Source of the DNA: Proteocatella sp051653405
Lineage (GTDB): Bacteria > Bacillota > Clostridia > Peptostreptococcales > Filifactoraceae
NCBI GenBank assembly: GCA_051653405.1
Contig: JBOFWC010000280.1
Span: forward strand, 1 to 6,063
DNA length: 6,063 nucleotides
Direction: 5' to 3'
Below the pieces are notes generated by a model, which did no database searches, had not been told where the DNA came from, and worked only from the letters and a program-made list of their open reading frames with translations. Of the stretch, positions 1 to 5,757 are shown one piece after another; the stretch's first letter is position 1, and each line of letters starts with the position of its first letter. A program made the translations under genes and the position numbers.

Positions 1-305
1 TATTAGTAGATAATCGTGTTTTTTCAGCAGCTGAATCATTTTCAATTTTTTGTAAAGAACAAAAATTTGCTACAATAATAGGCTCAAAAACTAAAGGTGA
101 TGGATATGTATATGATCCAGTGCTATTTAAATTAAATAACAGCGGCCTTATTGTAAGGATGTCCTCAGCGATGTATTTAACTGAAGAGGGTATATGTAAT
201 GAGGAAGAAAAAACTACCCCAGATATATTAGTTGAAAATACAGCTATTCATTATGGTAAAGATGAATGTATTCAGAAAGTGTTGGAGCTTGTTGATAATT
301 TATAA
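1..305 (+). CDS. S41-family serine peptidase, C-terminal end (5' partial)
   Basis: The frame is open from base 3 to the TAA at 303-305 and gives the last 100 residues of a longer protein whose start lies outside the window. The segment LVDNRVFSAAESF near the left edge matches the S41 (C-terminal processing/tricorn-like) signature in which the Ser of SAAE is the nucleophile. It is followed by an IIGSKTKGDG turn, a PVLF strand, and a late EEEKTTPDI segment also typical of the family. In the CtpA subgroup a catalytic Lys lies 25 residues after the Ser. Here that position is the Asp of GDG, while a cluster of Glu lies about 59-61 residues after the Ser, close to the Glu spacing of tricorn-type enzymes, so a tricorn-like catalytic set is inferred. 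Such enzymes cleave proteins or peptides, often outside the membrane, but the missing N-terminus hides any signal peptide or PDZ domain. The next gene starts 15 nt downstream, so co-transcription is likely. Confidence 0.82.
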   Translation, partial: LVDNRVFSAAESFSIFCKEQKFATIIGSKTKGDGYVYDPVLFKLNNSGLIVRMSSAMYLTEEGICNEEEKTTPDILVENTAIHYGKDECIQKVLELVDNL

Positions 306-320
306 GAAGAGGTATAATTC

Positions 321-1571
321 ATGGAGCTTATTTTAAAAGCAGATAATTTATTAAAACAAATGAATTTAATTATAGAACAAAATAATAAACTTAAAAAATT
401 TAATGGTGGAGATTTCAATATCTTTTCAATTTTAAATATGGAACGCCTTGAAGTTAGAACTCACTCTGCTTTAATATATGAGTTATTGAATCCCAAAGGT
501 AGCCATTCACAAGGATATACGTATTTAAAAATTTTTATTGATGATATCTTGAAAATTGAAAATTTTGACTTTAAAAATGTGAAAGTCGATAGAGAAAGAA
601 GTATTCAAAGTTTAGGAAGAATTGATTTAGTAATCGAAAATGAAGATACACTTATAATAATTGAAATGAAAATTGATGCCGGAGATCAAGAAAATCAATT
701 GAAAAGATATAACGAATATTGCATACAGTGTGGAAAAAAATATCATATTTTTTATCTTACTTTATATGGTTATGAAGCAAGTGAATACAGTACTGGAAAT
801 GAAGCAATAAACTATGATTGTATCTCTTTTGAGGTGGATATAAAAAATTGGATTAATGCCTGTATTTGTTCAAAAAACACTCCTACTCTGCCAATCATAC
901 GAGAAACCTTAGTTCAATATTCAAAACTCATAGATAAAATAACAAACCAATTGGAAGGTGGCTTAAAAATGGAACTAAACGAATTATTATTAAAAGATAA
1001 CAATCTTTATATAGCTGAACAAATAGCAAAAACTATCCCCTACGCAAAAGCTACTTTAGAATATAGGTTCTGGAAAGAATTAATTGATAGATATAACCCT
1101 AAAATAGAAATTTTCGGCGTAAAGCACTTTAAACACGATTTTTTTGAAGATGAAAAACGTGCTATTAATATAATTGCTGATCAAAGAAAATCTAAAAAAG
1201 GAGAAATTTGTTTTGATTATATATTAGGAAAATATAAAAATCAGAATTTATGCTTATCTATAGGATTTTTTGGAAAAGAAGAACATATTTATGCTTCACT
1301 AACACTTAAAGATGAAAATAGCTATTATATCCCATTTAAGGACTATGATTCTAAGATATTAAAAACAATTGAAGAATTAGGCTTTAGTCATTCCCCAGAT
1401 TCTAAATATAAATATACTTATCTTGAATATGACCTAAACTTCAATACAGATAGTATTTTAAAATTACAAAATGAAACCGCATTTAATTTAGCTATTGATT
1501 TTGTAGGAAATGCGATATTAGACATTATAAAAAAAATTATAGATCATCCTTATATAATTGAATTTCAATAG
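321..1571 (+). CDS. PD-(D/E)XK nuclease-family protein (PDDEXK_4-like)
   Basis: This 416-residue protein carries the core of a PD-(D/E)XK nuclease of the PDDEXK_4 type. An N-terminal helix region has ERLEVRTHSALIYELLNPKGSH (E44, H48, P58, H62; split here as residues 41-50 and 51-62). It is followed by the catalytic set D102 (GRIDLVI), E115 and K117 (IIIEMK), then Q126 and Y130 (QLKRY). In this fold the Asp, Glu and Lys bind metal and cut phosphodiester bonds, and all are intact. Residues beyond about 215 form a second domain that I do not recognise. There is no signal peptide, so it should be cytoplasmic. The start is set by AGAGG at 308-312, 8 nt before the ATG. The 15-nt gap from the peptidase gene and 34-nt gap to the membrane-protein gene suggest one transcript. 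The target is unknown. Relatives occur as stand-alone genes, some near defence genes, but no methylase or other restriction partner is visible. The family call is firm and the role open. Confidence 0.85.
   Translation: MELILKADNLLKQMNLIIEQNNKLKKFNGGDFNIFSILNMERLEVRTHSALIYELLNPKGSHSQGYTYLKIFIDDILKIENFDFKNVKVDRERSIQSLGRIDLVIENEDTLIIIEMKIDAGDQENQLKRYNEYCIQCGKKYHIFYLTLYGYEASEYSTGNEAINYDCISFEVDIKNWINACICSKNTPTLPIIRETLVQYSKLIDKITNQLEGGLKMELNELLLKDNNLYIAEQIAKTIPYAKATLEYRFWKELIDRYNPKIEIFGVKHFKHDFFEDEKRAINIIADQRKSKKGEICFDYILGKYKNQNLCLSIGFFGKEEHIYASLTLKDENSYYIPFKDYDSKILKTIEELGFSHSPDSKYKYTYLEYDLNFNTDSILKLQNETAFNLAIDFVGNAILDIIKKIIDHPYIIEFQ
953..971 (+). promoter_or_regulatory. Possible internal ribosome site and in-frame start inside the nuclease gene
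   Basis: GGAAGGTGG at 953-961 is followed 7 nt later by an in-frame ATG at 969 (Met217 of the nuclease protein). Initiation here would make a separate 200-residue product equal to the C-terminal domain, without the catalytic D102/E115/K117. The same bases encode Glu-Gly-Gly in the full protein, so the match may be chance. The boundary does coincide with the apparent end of the nuclease domain. Confidence 0.3.
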
Positions 1572-1597
1572 CTGTCCGTATTTTTAAAATAAGAATT

Positions 1598-1602
1598 GAG
1601 GA
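1598..1602 (+). promoter_or_regulatory. Ribosome binding site deciding the start of the small membrane protein
   Basis: GAGGA lies only 3 nt before the ATG at 1606 but 9 nt before the in-frame ATG at 1612. The second spacing is normal, so 1612 is preferred. The two starts differ by two residues. Confidence 0.55.
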
Positions 1603-1611
1603 CATATGAAA

Positions 1612-1935
1612 ATGAAAAATAAAAGACAACTTTTTTATAGAATAGGCATTATATTAGGTACACTATTGGCTTTCATTAATATGCTTTTTAATAGTGCTAA
1701 TGACAATGTGCTACTTGCAATGTCAGCACCTGTAATTATTTACATCTCTCTTTTTGGTATAAGAGTAATTCGTATTCCACAGATTGTATTTGAATTTCTG
1801 TTGTTTTTATTAATGTTTTTATCAATAGATTATTTATCAAAGTATTTTTTAATAATAGTTTTAATTTCGGTTTTATATTTGTTTATAGTTCTAGCATTAC
1901 ACTTCTTTAGAATATGGTCTTTTGTTGAAGAATAA
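1612..1935 (+). CDS. Small membrane protein with four predicted helices, unknown function
   Basis: The product of about 107 residues (109 if started at 1606) is almost wholly hydrophobic and I do not recognise its family. Numbered from the 1612 start, four membrane spans can be seen at about residues 9-26, 33-51, 57-75 and 78-99. A short basic N-terminus (MKNKR) and an Arg-rich loop (RVIRIP) lie between spans, and the C-terminus ends in acidic VEE. By the positive-inside rule the basic N-terminus should be cytoplasmic, and the even number of spans would put both ends inside. It follows the nuclease gene by 34-40 nt with no terminator or clear promoter between, so it is probably the last gene of that transcript, which ends at the hairpin just after its stop codon. 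It could be a membrane partner of the nuclease or an unrelated small membrane protein. Nothing in it shows a catalytic motif. Confidence 0.7.
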   Translation: MKNKRQLFYRIGIILGTLLAFINMLFNSANDNVLLAMSAPVIIYISLFGIRVIRIPQIVFEFLLFLLMFLSIDYLSKYFLIIVLISVLYLFIVLALHFFRIWSFVEE

Positions 1936-1936
1936 A

Positions 1937-1960
1937 TAAAGAGAGGATTTCCTCTCTTTA
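1937..1960. terminator. Bidirectional rho-independent terminator
   Basis: A perfect 10-bp stem (TAAAGAGAGG / CCTCTCTTTA) closes on a four-base ATTT loop. It sits between the stop codons of two convergent genes (1935 on plus, 1966 on minus). T-rich runs flank it on both strands: TTTA within the right arm and a later ATTT on plus, and TTTATTTATT on minus. It should stop transcripts from both sides. Confidence 0.85.
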
Positions 1961-1965
1961 AAAAT

Positions 1966-2193
1966 TTATATCATATAATTTACAAACCTAAAATAATCAT
2001 CCTTATCGAATACATGAATCATTACTGAATGGTTTTCTTTTACTTCTTTATCTAACAAATTGTATAAATTTTGTTCTTTCCTTAAATCCAAGAAGGCTTT
2101 GTTCGGTAACTCAAGGTATACATTTCCTTTACTTTCCTTTATTAGATTGTTTAACTTCTCAATACTTGGTATAGCTCTGAATTTTATTAACAT
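1966..2193 (-). CDS. Small 75-residue protein, possibly HPr-like fold, unknown function
   Basis: I do not recognise this protein with certainty. It is soluble and has no signal peptide. A strand-helix pattern at the N-terminus (IKFRAIPSIEKLNNLIKES) is followed by a strand (GNVYLEL), a helix (LYNLLDKEV) and a strand plus helix (HSVMIHVFDKDDYFRFVNYM). This resembles small HPr-like proteins annotated in Clostridia, but the phosphorylated His-15 and Ser-46 motifs of true HPr are absent. A role as a PTS phosphocarrier is therefore not supported, and the fold call is weak. Its ATG overlaps the last 7 nt of the upstream transporter gene, and its ribosome site GGAGG (2203-2199, 5 nt before the ATG) is built from the transporter's last Arg-Arg-Lys codons. 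Translation is thus probably coupled to the transporter. The shared terminator at 1937-1960 lies just downstream. Confidence 0.65.
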   Translation of the reverse strand: MLIKFRAIPSIEKLNNLIKESKGNVYLELPNKAFLDLRKEQNLYNLLDKEVKENHSVMIHVFDKDDYFRFVNYMI

Positions 2194-3380
2194 ATCTTCC
2201 TCCTCTTAAATTGATAAGCATGAGTTTTCTTTAGTAATGATTCATGCATAAAAACCATAACTAATAATAAAAATAACAAATAAATTGGCAACAACGAAAC
2301 TGTGATGTATTCTGCTACAAGTCCAAAAAATGGTGGCATCAAAAATATTCCAATATAAGCACTGGCCATTTGTACTCCAATGATTGCCTGTGATTTATCT
2401 GCTCCAAAATGTGTCGGTGTAGAATGAATTATACATGGATAAATAGGTGCGCATCCAAGTCCAATAAGTATAAGCCCCCATAGTGATGTAAACTCCCCTA
2501 TAGGAATTAGCATAACTAGTATTCCAAGCCCTGCAATAAATTGTCCTAGCCTTATCATATTAGGATTACTAAACCTTATTGTCAAAAATCCGCTAAGTCC
2601 TCTTCCTGCTGTTATCCCTATGAAAAATATACTGGCAAAACTAGCTGCTTTTTCAGCTGAAAAACCATTATGAAGTGTTAAATAACTGCTAGCCCACAAT
2701 CCCGCAGTTTGCTCAAGTGCACAGTAGCAAAAACATACAGTCAACACTTCTTTTATTCCTGATATTTTAGTAATTTCAGAAAAACTAAGTACCTTTCTCT
2801 CGGAAAACACTATCTCACTAGAAGACTCTGTATTTTGTTTTTTCCAAAGCGGAAGACTTAGTATCAAAATAATAGTAAGCAGAATCTGTAAAATTGCAAT
2901 GTAACGATATCCACTGTTCCAGCCATGTCCGCCTGTAAGTACATGCCCCATAATATAAGGCCCTAATGAAGCTCCTATCCCCCACATACAGTGAAGCCAG
3001 CTCATATGTCTACTTGCGAAGTTTAGTGCTACATAATTATTAAGGGCCGCATCTACACTTCCTGCGCCAAGTCCATATGGAATTGCCCAAAAGCAAAGCA
3101 TCCAAAAGGAGCTACTTTCTGAAAAGCCAAATAACGCTATTGCTGTCATTGCAACACTTATTACTGTAACTTTTCCTGGACCTAATTTAAATGTGAGTCT
3201 ATCACTTTGAAGACTAGATATTATAGTTCCCATTGAAATAATCATAGCAATGATCCCCGCATATGAAACTGGGGCTGCAAACTCTATATACATGATGGGC
3301 CACGCTGAACCCAATAATGCATCTGGCAATCCAAGACTTATAAATGCTAAATAAATAATTCCTAATAATAGTTGAATCAT
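2187..3380 (-). CDS. Major facilitator superfamily transporter
   Basis: This 397-residue integral membrane protein has the length and about twelve hydrophobic spans of an MFS carrier. Recognisable parts are the opening GLPDALLGSAWP in span 1, a motif-A-like loop QSDRLTFKLGPGK at about 58-70, GAGSVDAALNNYVAL in span 4 (D110, N114, N115), and a hydrophilic central loop at about 180-205. An acidic residue follows in span 7 (ALEQTAGLW, E223), then GRGLSGFLTIRF at about 259-270. This resembles the FucP-like/sugar-type MFS group, in which buried acidic residues couple solute uptake to protons, but the substrate cannot be named. The start is fixed by GGAGGAG at 3397-3391, 10 nt before the ATG. The gene is divergent from the AraC regulator across 96 nt, and its 3' end overlaps the small protein gene. 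Control by the neighbouring AraC protein is likely. Confidence 0.88.
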   Translation of the reverse strand: MIQLLLGIIYLAFISLGLPDALLGSAWPIMYIEFAAPVSYAGIIAMIISMGTIISSLQSDRLTFKLGPGKVTVISVAMTAIALFGFSESSSFWMLCFWAIPYGLGAGSVDAALNNYVALNFASRHMSWLHCMWGIGASLGPYIMGHVLTGGHGWNSGYRYIAILQILLTIILILSLPLWKKQNTESSSEIVFSERKVLSFSEITKISGIKEVLTVCFCYCALEQTAGLWASSYLTLHNGFSAEKAASFASIFFIGITAGRGLSGFLTIRFSNPNMIRLGQFIAGLGILVMLIPIGEFTSLWGLILIGLGCAPIYPCIIHSTPTHFGADKSQAIIGVQMASAYIGIFLMPPFFGLVAEYITVSLLPIYLLFLLLVMVFMHESLLKKTHAYQFKRRKIC

Positions 3381-3408
3381 ATTGTGTTTTCTCCTCCGTT
3401 CATATATA

Positions 3409-3414
3409 ATTATA
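3409..3414 (-). promoter_or_regulatory. Predicted -10 box for the MFS transporter operon
   Basis: Perfect TATAAT is read on the minus strand about 29 nt before the transporter ATG. At spacings of 16-18 bp upstream no hexamer matches TTGACA at more than about two positions, so an activator is probably needed. Transcription would start near 3402. Confidence 0.5.
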
Positions 3415-3457
3415 CCGTCATAAATAAATAATACATATGATATTACTACCCAGTTTA

Positions 3458-3463
3458 TATAAT
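3458..3463 (+). promoter_or_regulatory. Predicted -10 box for the AraC regulator gene
   Basis: Perfect TATAAT lies about 26 nt before the preferred start at 3489. It falls inside the second direct-repeat copy, which suggests self-regulation. No convincing -35 hexamer precedes it. Confidence 0.5.
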
Positions 3464-3478
3464 AAAACCGTCAGACAT

Positions 3479-3485
3479 GGAGGAG
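3479..3485 (+). promoter_or_regulatory. Ribosome binding site deciding the AraC regulator start
   Basis: GGAGGAG sits inside the first codons of the longest reading frame (ATG at 3477) and correctly spaced before the ATG at 3489, 5 nt after GGAGG. The ATG at 3477 has no ribosome site upstream. The real start is therefore almost certainly 3489. Confidence 0.8.
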
Positions 3486-3488
3486 TTA

Positions 3489-4385
3489 ATGGCCTTATCA
3501 ATTTGTAATTCAAAAACAAATCAGCTTGGAAGAGAACTTGTGGAACATGGTAATGGCTTATTTCCAGTAGCTTGTTATCATGATAATTTAATAAAAGCAG
3601 ATGTTCCTTGGCACTGGCATGATGAATGGGAGTTTATTATCGTTTCAAAAGGAACCGCTATAATTTCTATTGAAAATGCTAAGTATACGGTAAAATGTGG
3701 TGAGGGATTCTTTATAAATGCAGGGATACTTCATGCTGCAAAACCAGCGGATGATTCTGTATGCTTATTCCATTCTATAGTTTTTCATCCTCGCCTTGTC
3801 GGAGGTAGCATTGACAGCATATTTTGGCATAGCTATGTAAATCCAATACTTACAAATCCTTCTATGAAATATATTTATTTGGATCTTACTGAGAACTGGC
3901 ACACTGAATCGATTAATGCTGTGGAATCCGCTTGGCAAAATTGTGTTAGTGAACCTTTTGGATATGAATTAAAAGTTCGTGCTTTTCTGTCGGAGCTTAT
4001 TGCAAACCTGACTAACTATAGACCAATTCTTAATACTAAACCTTCTGAGAAGGTAATTAGAGATAATGAGCGTATAAAAATAATGCTCCAATATATTCAA
4101 GAGCATTACGATGAACCAATAACGGTTTCTGAGCTTGCTAGCAAGGCTATGATTAGTGAAAGTGAGTGTCTTAGATGTTTTAGAAATACTATAGGAACTC
4201 CACCAATTCAGTATCTAAAGCAATTTAGAATTCAAAAAGCTTCCGAGCTACTTATTTCAACTAGCTATAAAATTTCTAAGGTTAGCGAATTATGTGGCTT
4301 CCAAGACGTTAGCTATTTTGTAAAAACATTTCGAGAAATTAAGGGAAAAACTCCTAGCGAATACAGAAAGGATGTAAATATATGA
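3489..4385 (+). CDS. AraC-family transcriptional regulator with N-terminal cupin domain
   Basis: The 298-residue protein has the usual AraC/XylS size and layout. The N-terminal cupin-type sensor domain spans about residues 20-105 and includes PWHWHDEWEF (two His at about 42 and 44), which typically contacts a small ligand. A helical linker follows, then a C-terminal double helix-turn-helix. The first helix-turn-helix is at about 211-236 (ITVSELASKAMISESECLRCF). The second is at about 261-293 (KISKVSELCGFQDVSYFVKTF, then KTPSEYR), which matches the family signature. It should bind DNA as a dimer and mostly activate. A start at 3477 would add four residues but would place the strong GGAGGAG inside the gene. 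Its stop codon overlaps the start of the HutD-like gene as ATGA, and the MFS operon is divergent. The likely targets are these neighbours. The ligand is unknown. Confidence 0.92.
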   Translation: MALSICNSKTNQLGRELVEHGNGLFPVACYHDNLIKADVPWHWHDEWEFIIVSKGTAIISIENAKYTVKCGEGFFINAGILHAAKPADDSVCLFHSIVFHPRLVGGSIDSIFWHSYVNPILTNPSMKYIYLDLTENWHTESINAVESAWQNCVSEPFGYELKVRAFLSELIANLTNYRPILNTKPSEKVIRDNERIKIMLQYIQEHYDEPITVSELASKAMISESECLRCFRNTIGTPPIQYLKQFRIQKASELLISTSYKISKVSELCGFQDVSYFVKTFREIKGKTPSEYRKDVNI

Positions 4386-4963
4386 AAGAAAGAATAATAA
4401 GTGAAGCGTCTTTTAAAAAGACTAATTGGTCTGGTGGTGAAACAACTCAGCTTGCAATATATCCTGAGGACTCAGTTTTTTCAGAGAAAGATTTCTTATT
4501 TAGAATATCCTCAGCTACATTTACATCAACTGAATCGGAGTTTTCAGATTTTAGTGGTTATCAAAGATACATTCTTCCATTAGAAGGAAGTTTAAGTTTG
4601 AAGCATGAGGGTCTTTATATCAGAAAATTAGATGGTTATGAGGCAGAATATTTTGATGGTTCTTGGACAACCTTTTCGCAAAATACACTTGATTGTAGAG
4701 ATTATAATTTTATCGTAAAAAGTGGCTATACTGCAAAAATGAAAATTTTAAAATCTCCAGACGAGTACAAAATTAAAGGCTCTTCAATAGTATCCCTATT
4801 TTCAGTCAATGATTTTGAAGTTATATCTGAAAACCGCTTAAAAACAAAGATAAATGGGTTTTCATTATATTTTTTAGAAACTGAAAAAGATGAAAAAAAG
4901 ACGATTGATATTTTAAATATCAAATCGCCTGTTATAATCACTGAGTTTATATTTGTTTTATAG
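4382..4963 (+). CDS. HutD/Ves-family protein
   Basis: The 193-residue soluble protein matches the HutD/Ves family of double-stranded beta-helix (cupin-like) proteins. Family landmarks seen are NWSGGETTQLAIYP (about 15-28), FLFRISSATF (38-47), SDFSGYQRYILPLEGSL (55-71), DGSW (92-95) and LDCRDYNFIVKSG (103-115). HutD occurs with histidine-utilisation genes in Proteobacteria and Ves is an E. coli protein. The biochemical role is poorly defined and may be binding of a small molecule. No hut enzyme genes are present here, so a histidine role should not be assumed. The ATG overlaps the AraC stop by 4 nt (ATGA), with AAAGGA at 4367-4372 upstream, so translation is coupled. The last 70 residues diverge from the family core. 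The 3' end carries a Lys-rich stretch and an inverted repeat that seems to work as the terminator of the opposite gene. Confidence 0.83.
   Translation: MKERIISEASFKKTNWSGGETTQLAIYPEDSVFSEKDFLFRISSATFTSTESEFSDFSGYQRYILPLEGSLSLKHEGLYIRKLDGYEAEYFDGSWTTFSQNTLDCRDYNFIVKSGYTAKMKILKSPDEYKIKGSSIVSLFSVNDFEVISENRLKTKINGFSLYFLETEKDEKKTIDILNIKSPVIITEFIFVL
4892..4927 (-). terminator. Rho-independent terminator for the lytic transglycosylase, inside hutD-like coding sequence
   Basis: Bases 4902-4913 pair with 4915-4927, giving 12 bp with one bulged base, in an AT-rich stem closed by CG/GC pairs. Read on the minus strand this hairpin starts about 38 nt after the transglycosylase stop and is followed at once by TCTTTTTTTC, with a second T5 run further on. 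The plus strand lacks a T-run after the hairpin, so it should act only on minus-strand transcripts. It overlaps codons for about residues 171-182 of the HutD-like protein. Confidence 0.6.
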
Positions 4964-4964
4964 T

Positions 4965-5663
4965 TTAATATAGAGTCTGAATTCTTTTGCTAAGAATTTC
5001 TCTTGAATAGTCTTCTTGGTGCCACGAATTACTCATAGCGTTTTTTAAACGTTCGATAAAAAGTAAATAGTCATCATTTGAAAAATTAGTAAAGTTAGAA
5101 ATATCATCTCTAATTTTATTGAAATTTTTTGAATTACTTTGTGAAGCAGAAAATACAGATGTATCTATACTTTCTTTAGCGTAGGCCATAACTTTCTCAA
5201 TATAATTTTTGGTTTCTTTAAAAGGTGGTACTCCACCGTATTTTGCAACATTTCCACTTCCTGCATTATATGCTGCTAGTGCAAGGGTTGTGTTTCCATC
5301 ATATTTATTTATAAGTCCACTAAGGTATTTTGCTCCGCCCATAATGTTTTGTTCCGCATCAAAAGGATCTTTAACCCCTAGATATTCTGCTGTTTTGGGC
5401 ATTAACTGCATAACTCCCATAGCCCCTGCCGATGACACTACATCTGATTTAAAGTTAGATTCTGCTTTTGCTACTGCTTTTAGCAAATCGGCTGGAATAT
5501 CATATTGCTGTGAAGCTTTTTCAAAAATAGAGTCTAAAGAAGTCGCAGCACTTGTTTTTTCAGAAAGTATATCTGAAAATCCTGCTGGTTTTGATATGCT
5601 CTTTCTTGTAGCGCTAGAATTTAAATCTGTCATTATTTTTTGATTGTTTTGAATGGGAAACAT
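4965..5663 (-). CDS. Lytic transglycosylase (SLT domain), no obvious signal peptide
   Basis: The 232-residue protein has a soluble lytic transglycosylase (lysozyme-like) domain at about residues 53-163. E68 in AVAKAESNF is the catalytic acid. It is followed by SSAGAMGVMQLMP (78-89), NIMGGAKYLSGL (106-117), ALAAYNAG (128-135) and a Tyr in NYIEKV (154), all family motifs. Such enzymes cut the MurNAc-GlcNAc bond of peptidoglycan to leave 1,6-anhydro ends. The first 45 residues are polar, rich in Ser/Thr/Lys, and show no hydrophobic export signal. The last 65 residues are a polar tail of unknown role. Bacillus CwlQ (YjbJ) is a comparable small SLT protein. How it leaves the cytoplasm is unclear. 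The start is set by GGGAGG (5676-5671), 7 nt before the ATG. It has its own promoter upstream and converges on the HutD-like gene with a one-base gap. Confidence 0.9.
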   Translation of the reverse strand: MFPIQNNQKIMTDLNSSATRKSISKPAGFSDILSEKTSAATSLDSIFEKASQQYDIPADLLKAVAKAESNFKSDVVSSAGAMGVMQLMPKTAEYLGVKDPFDAEQNIMGGAKYLSGLINKYDGNTTLALAAYNAGSGNVAKYGGVPPFKETKNYIEKVMAYAKESIDTSVFSASQSNSKNFNKIRDDISNFTNFSNDDYLLFIERLKNAMSNSWHQEDYSREILSKRIQTLY

Positions 5664-5728
5664 ATGCGTTCCTCCCTTAGTATATTTAAAAAATCATATT
5701 ACTTTGTTAAATTTAATCAGATACATTT

Positions 5729-5757
5729 ATTCTATCATTCATATTTCCAATTTTCAA
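5729..5757 (-). promoter_or_regulatory. Predicted housekeeping promoter of the lytic transglycosylase gene
   Basis: On the minus strand, TTGAAA (5757-5752) is separated by 17 bp from TAGAAT (5734-5729), and TGA precedes the -10 box as an extended -10. Transcription would start near 5722 and give a leader of about 60 nt. This is the best sigma-A-like promoter in the window. Confidence 0.65.

Larger units (their letters stand above)
3405..3473. promoter_or_regulatory. Divergent promoter region with imperfect 16-bp direct repeats, likely AraC-type operator
   Basis: TATAATTATACCGTCA (3405-3420) and TATAATAAAACCGTCA (3458-3473) agree at 14 of 16 positions. Their starts are 53 bp apart, close to five helical turns, in the same orientation. 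A looser relative, CCGTTCATA, lies at 3396-3404. AraC-family regulators commonly bind direct repeats next to weak promoters, so these are candidate sites for the regulator encoded at 3489. The operator role is inferred. Confidence 0.5.

Noticed and set aside
120..305. A short gene starting at GTG 120
   Set aside because: The frame continues open to the left edge with clear S41 peptidase motifs, so this is the tail of a longer gene.
321..1571. Restriction-modification system
   Set aside because: No methyltransferase, specificity subunit or recognition-domain motif is present in the window, so only a nuclease-family call is supported.
4401..4583. A 60-codon plus-strand open frame
   Set aside because: It is a shifted frame within the HutD-like gene, with no convincing ribosome site or domain.
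4726..4941. A 71-codon minus-strand open frame
   Set aside because: It is antisense to the HutD-like gene and its product is low-complexity Ile/Phe/Ser-rich sequence without family features.
4382..4963. Histidine-utilisation (hut) locus
   Set aside because: HutH, HutU, HutI or HutG homologues are absent. Family membership alone does not show the pathway.
4980..4998. Hairpin AATTCTT / AAGAATT as a terminator for the HutD-like gene
   Set aside because: The stem is only 7 bp, AT-rich and lacks a proper T-run after it. It is too weak to call without RNA data.
5209..5643. A 144-codon plus-strand open frame
   Set aside because: It lies entirely antisense to the transglycosylase gene, which has intact catalytic motifs and a strong ribosome site. 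The antisense translation shows no recognisable domain.
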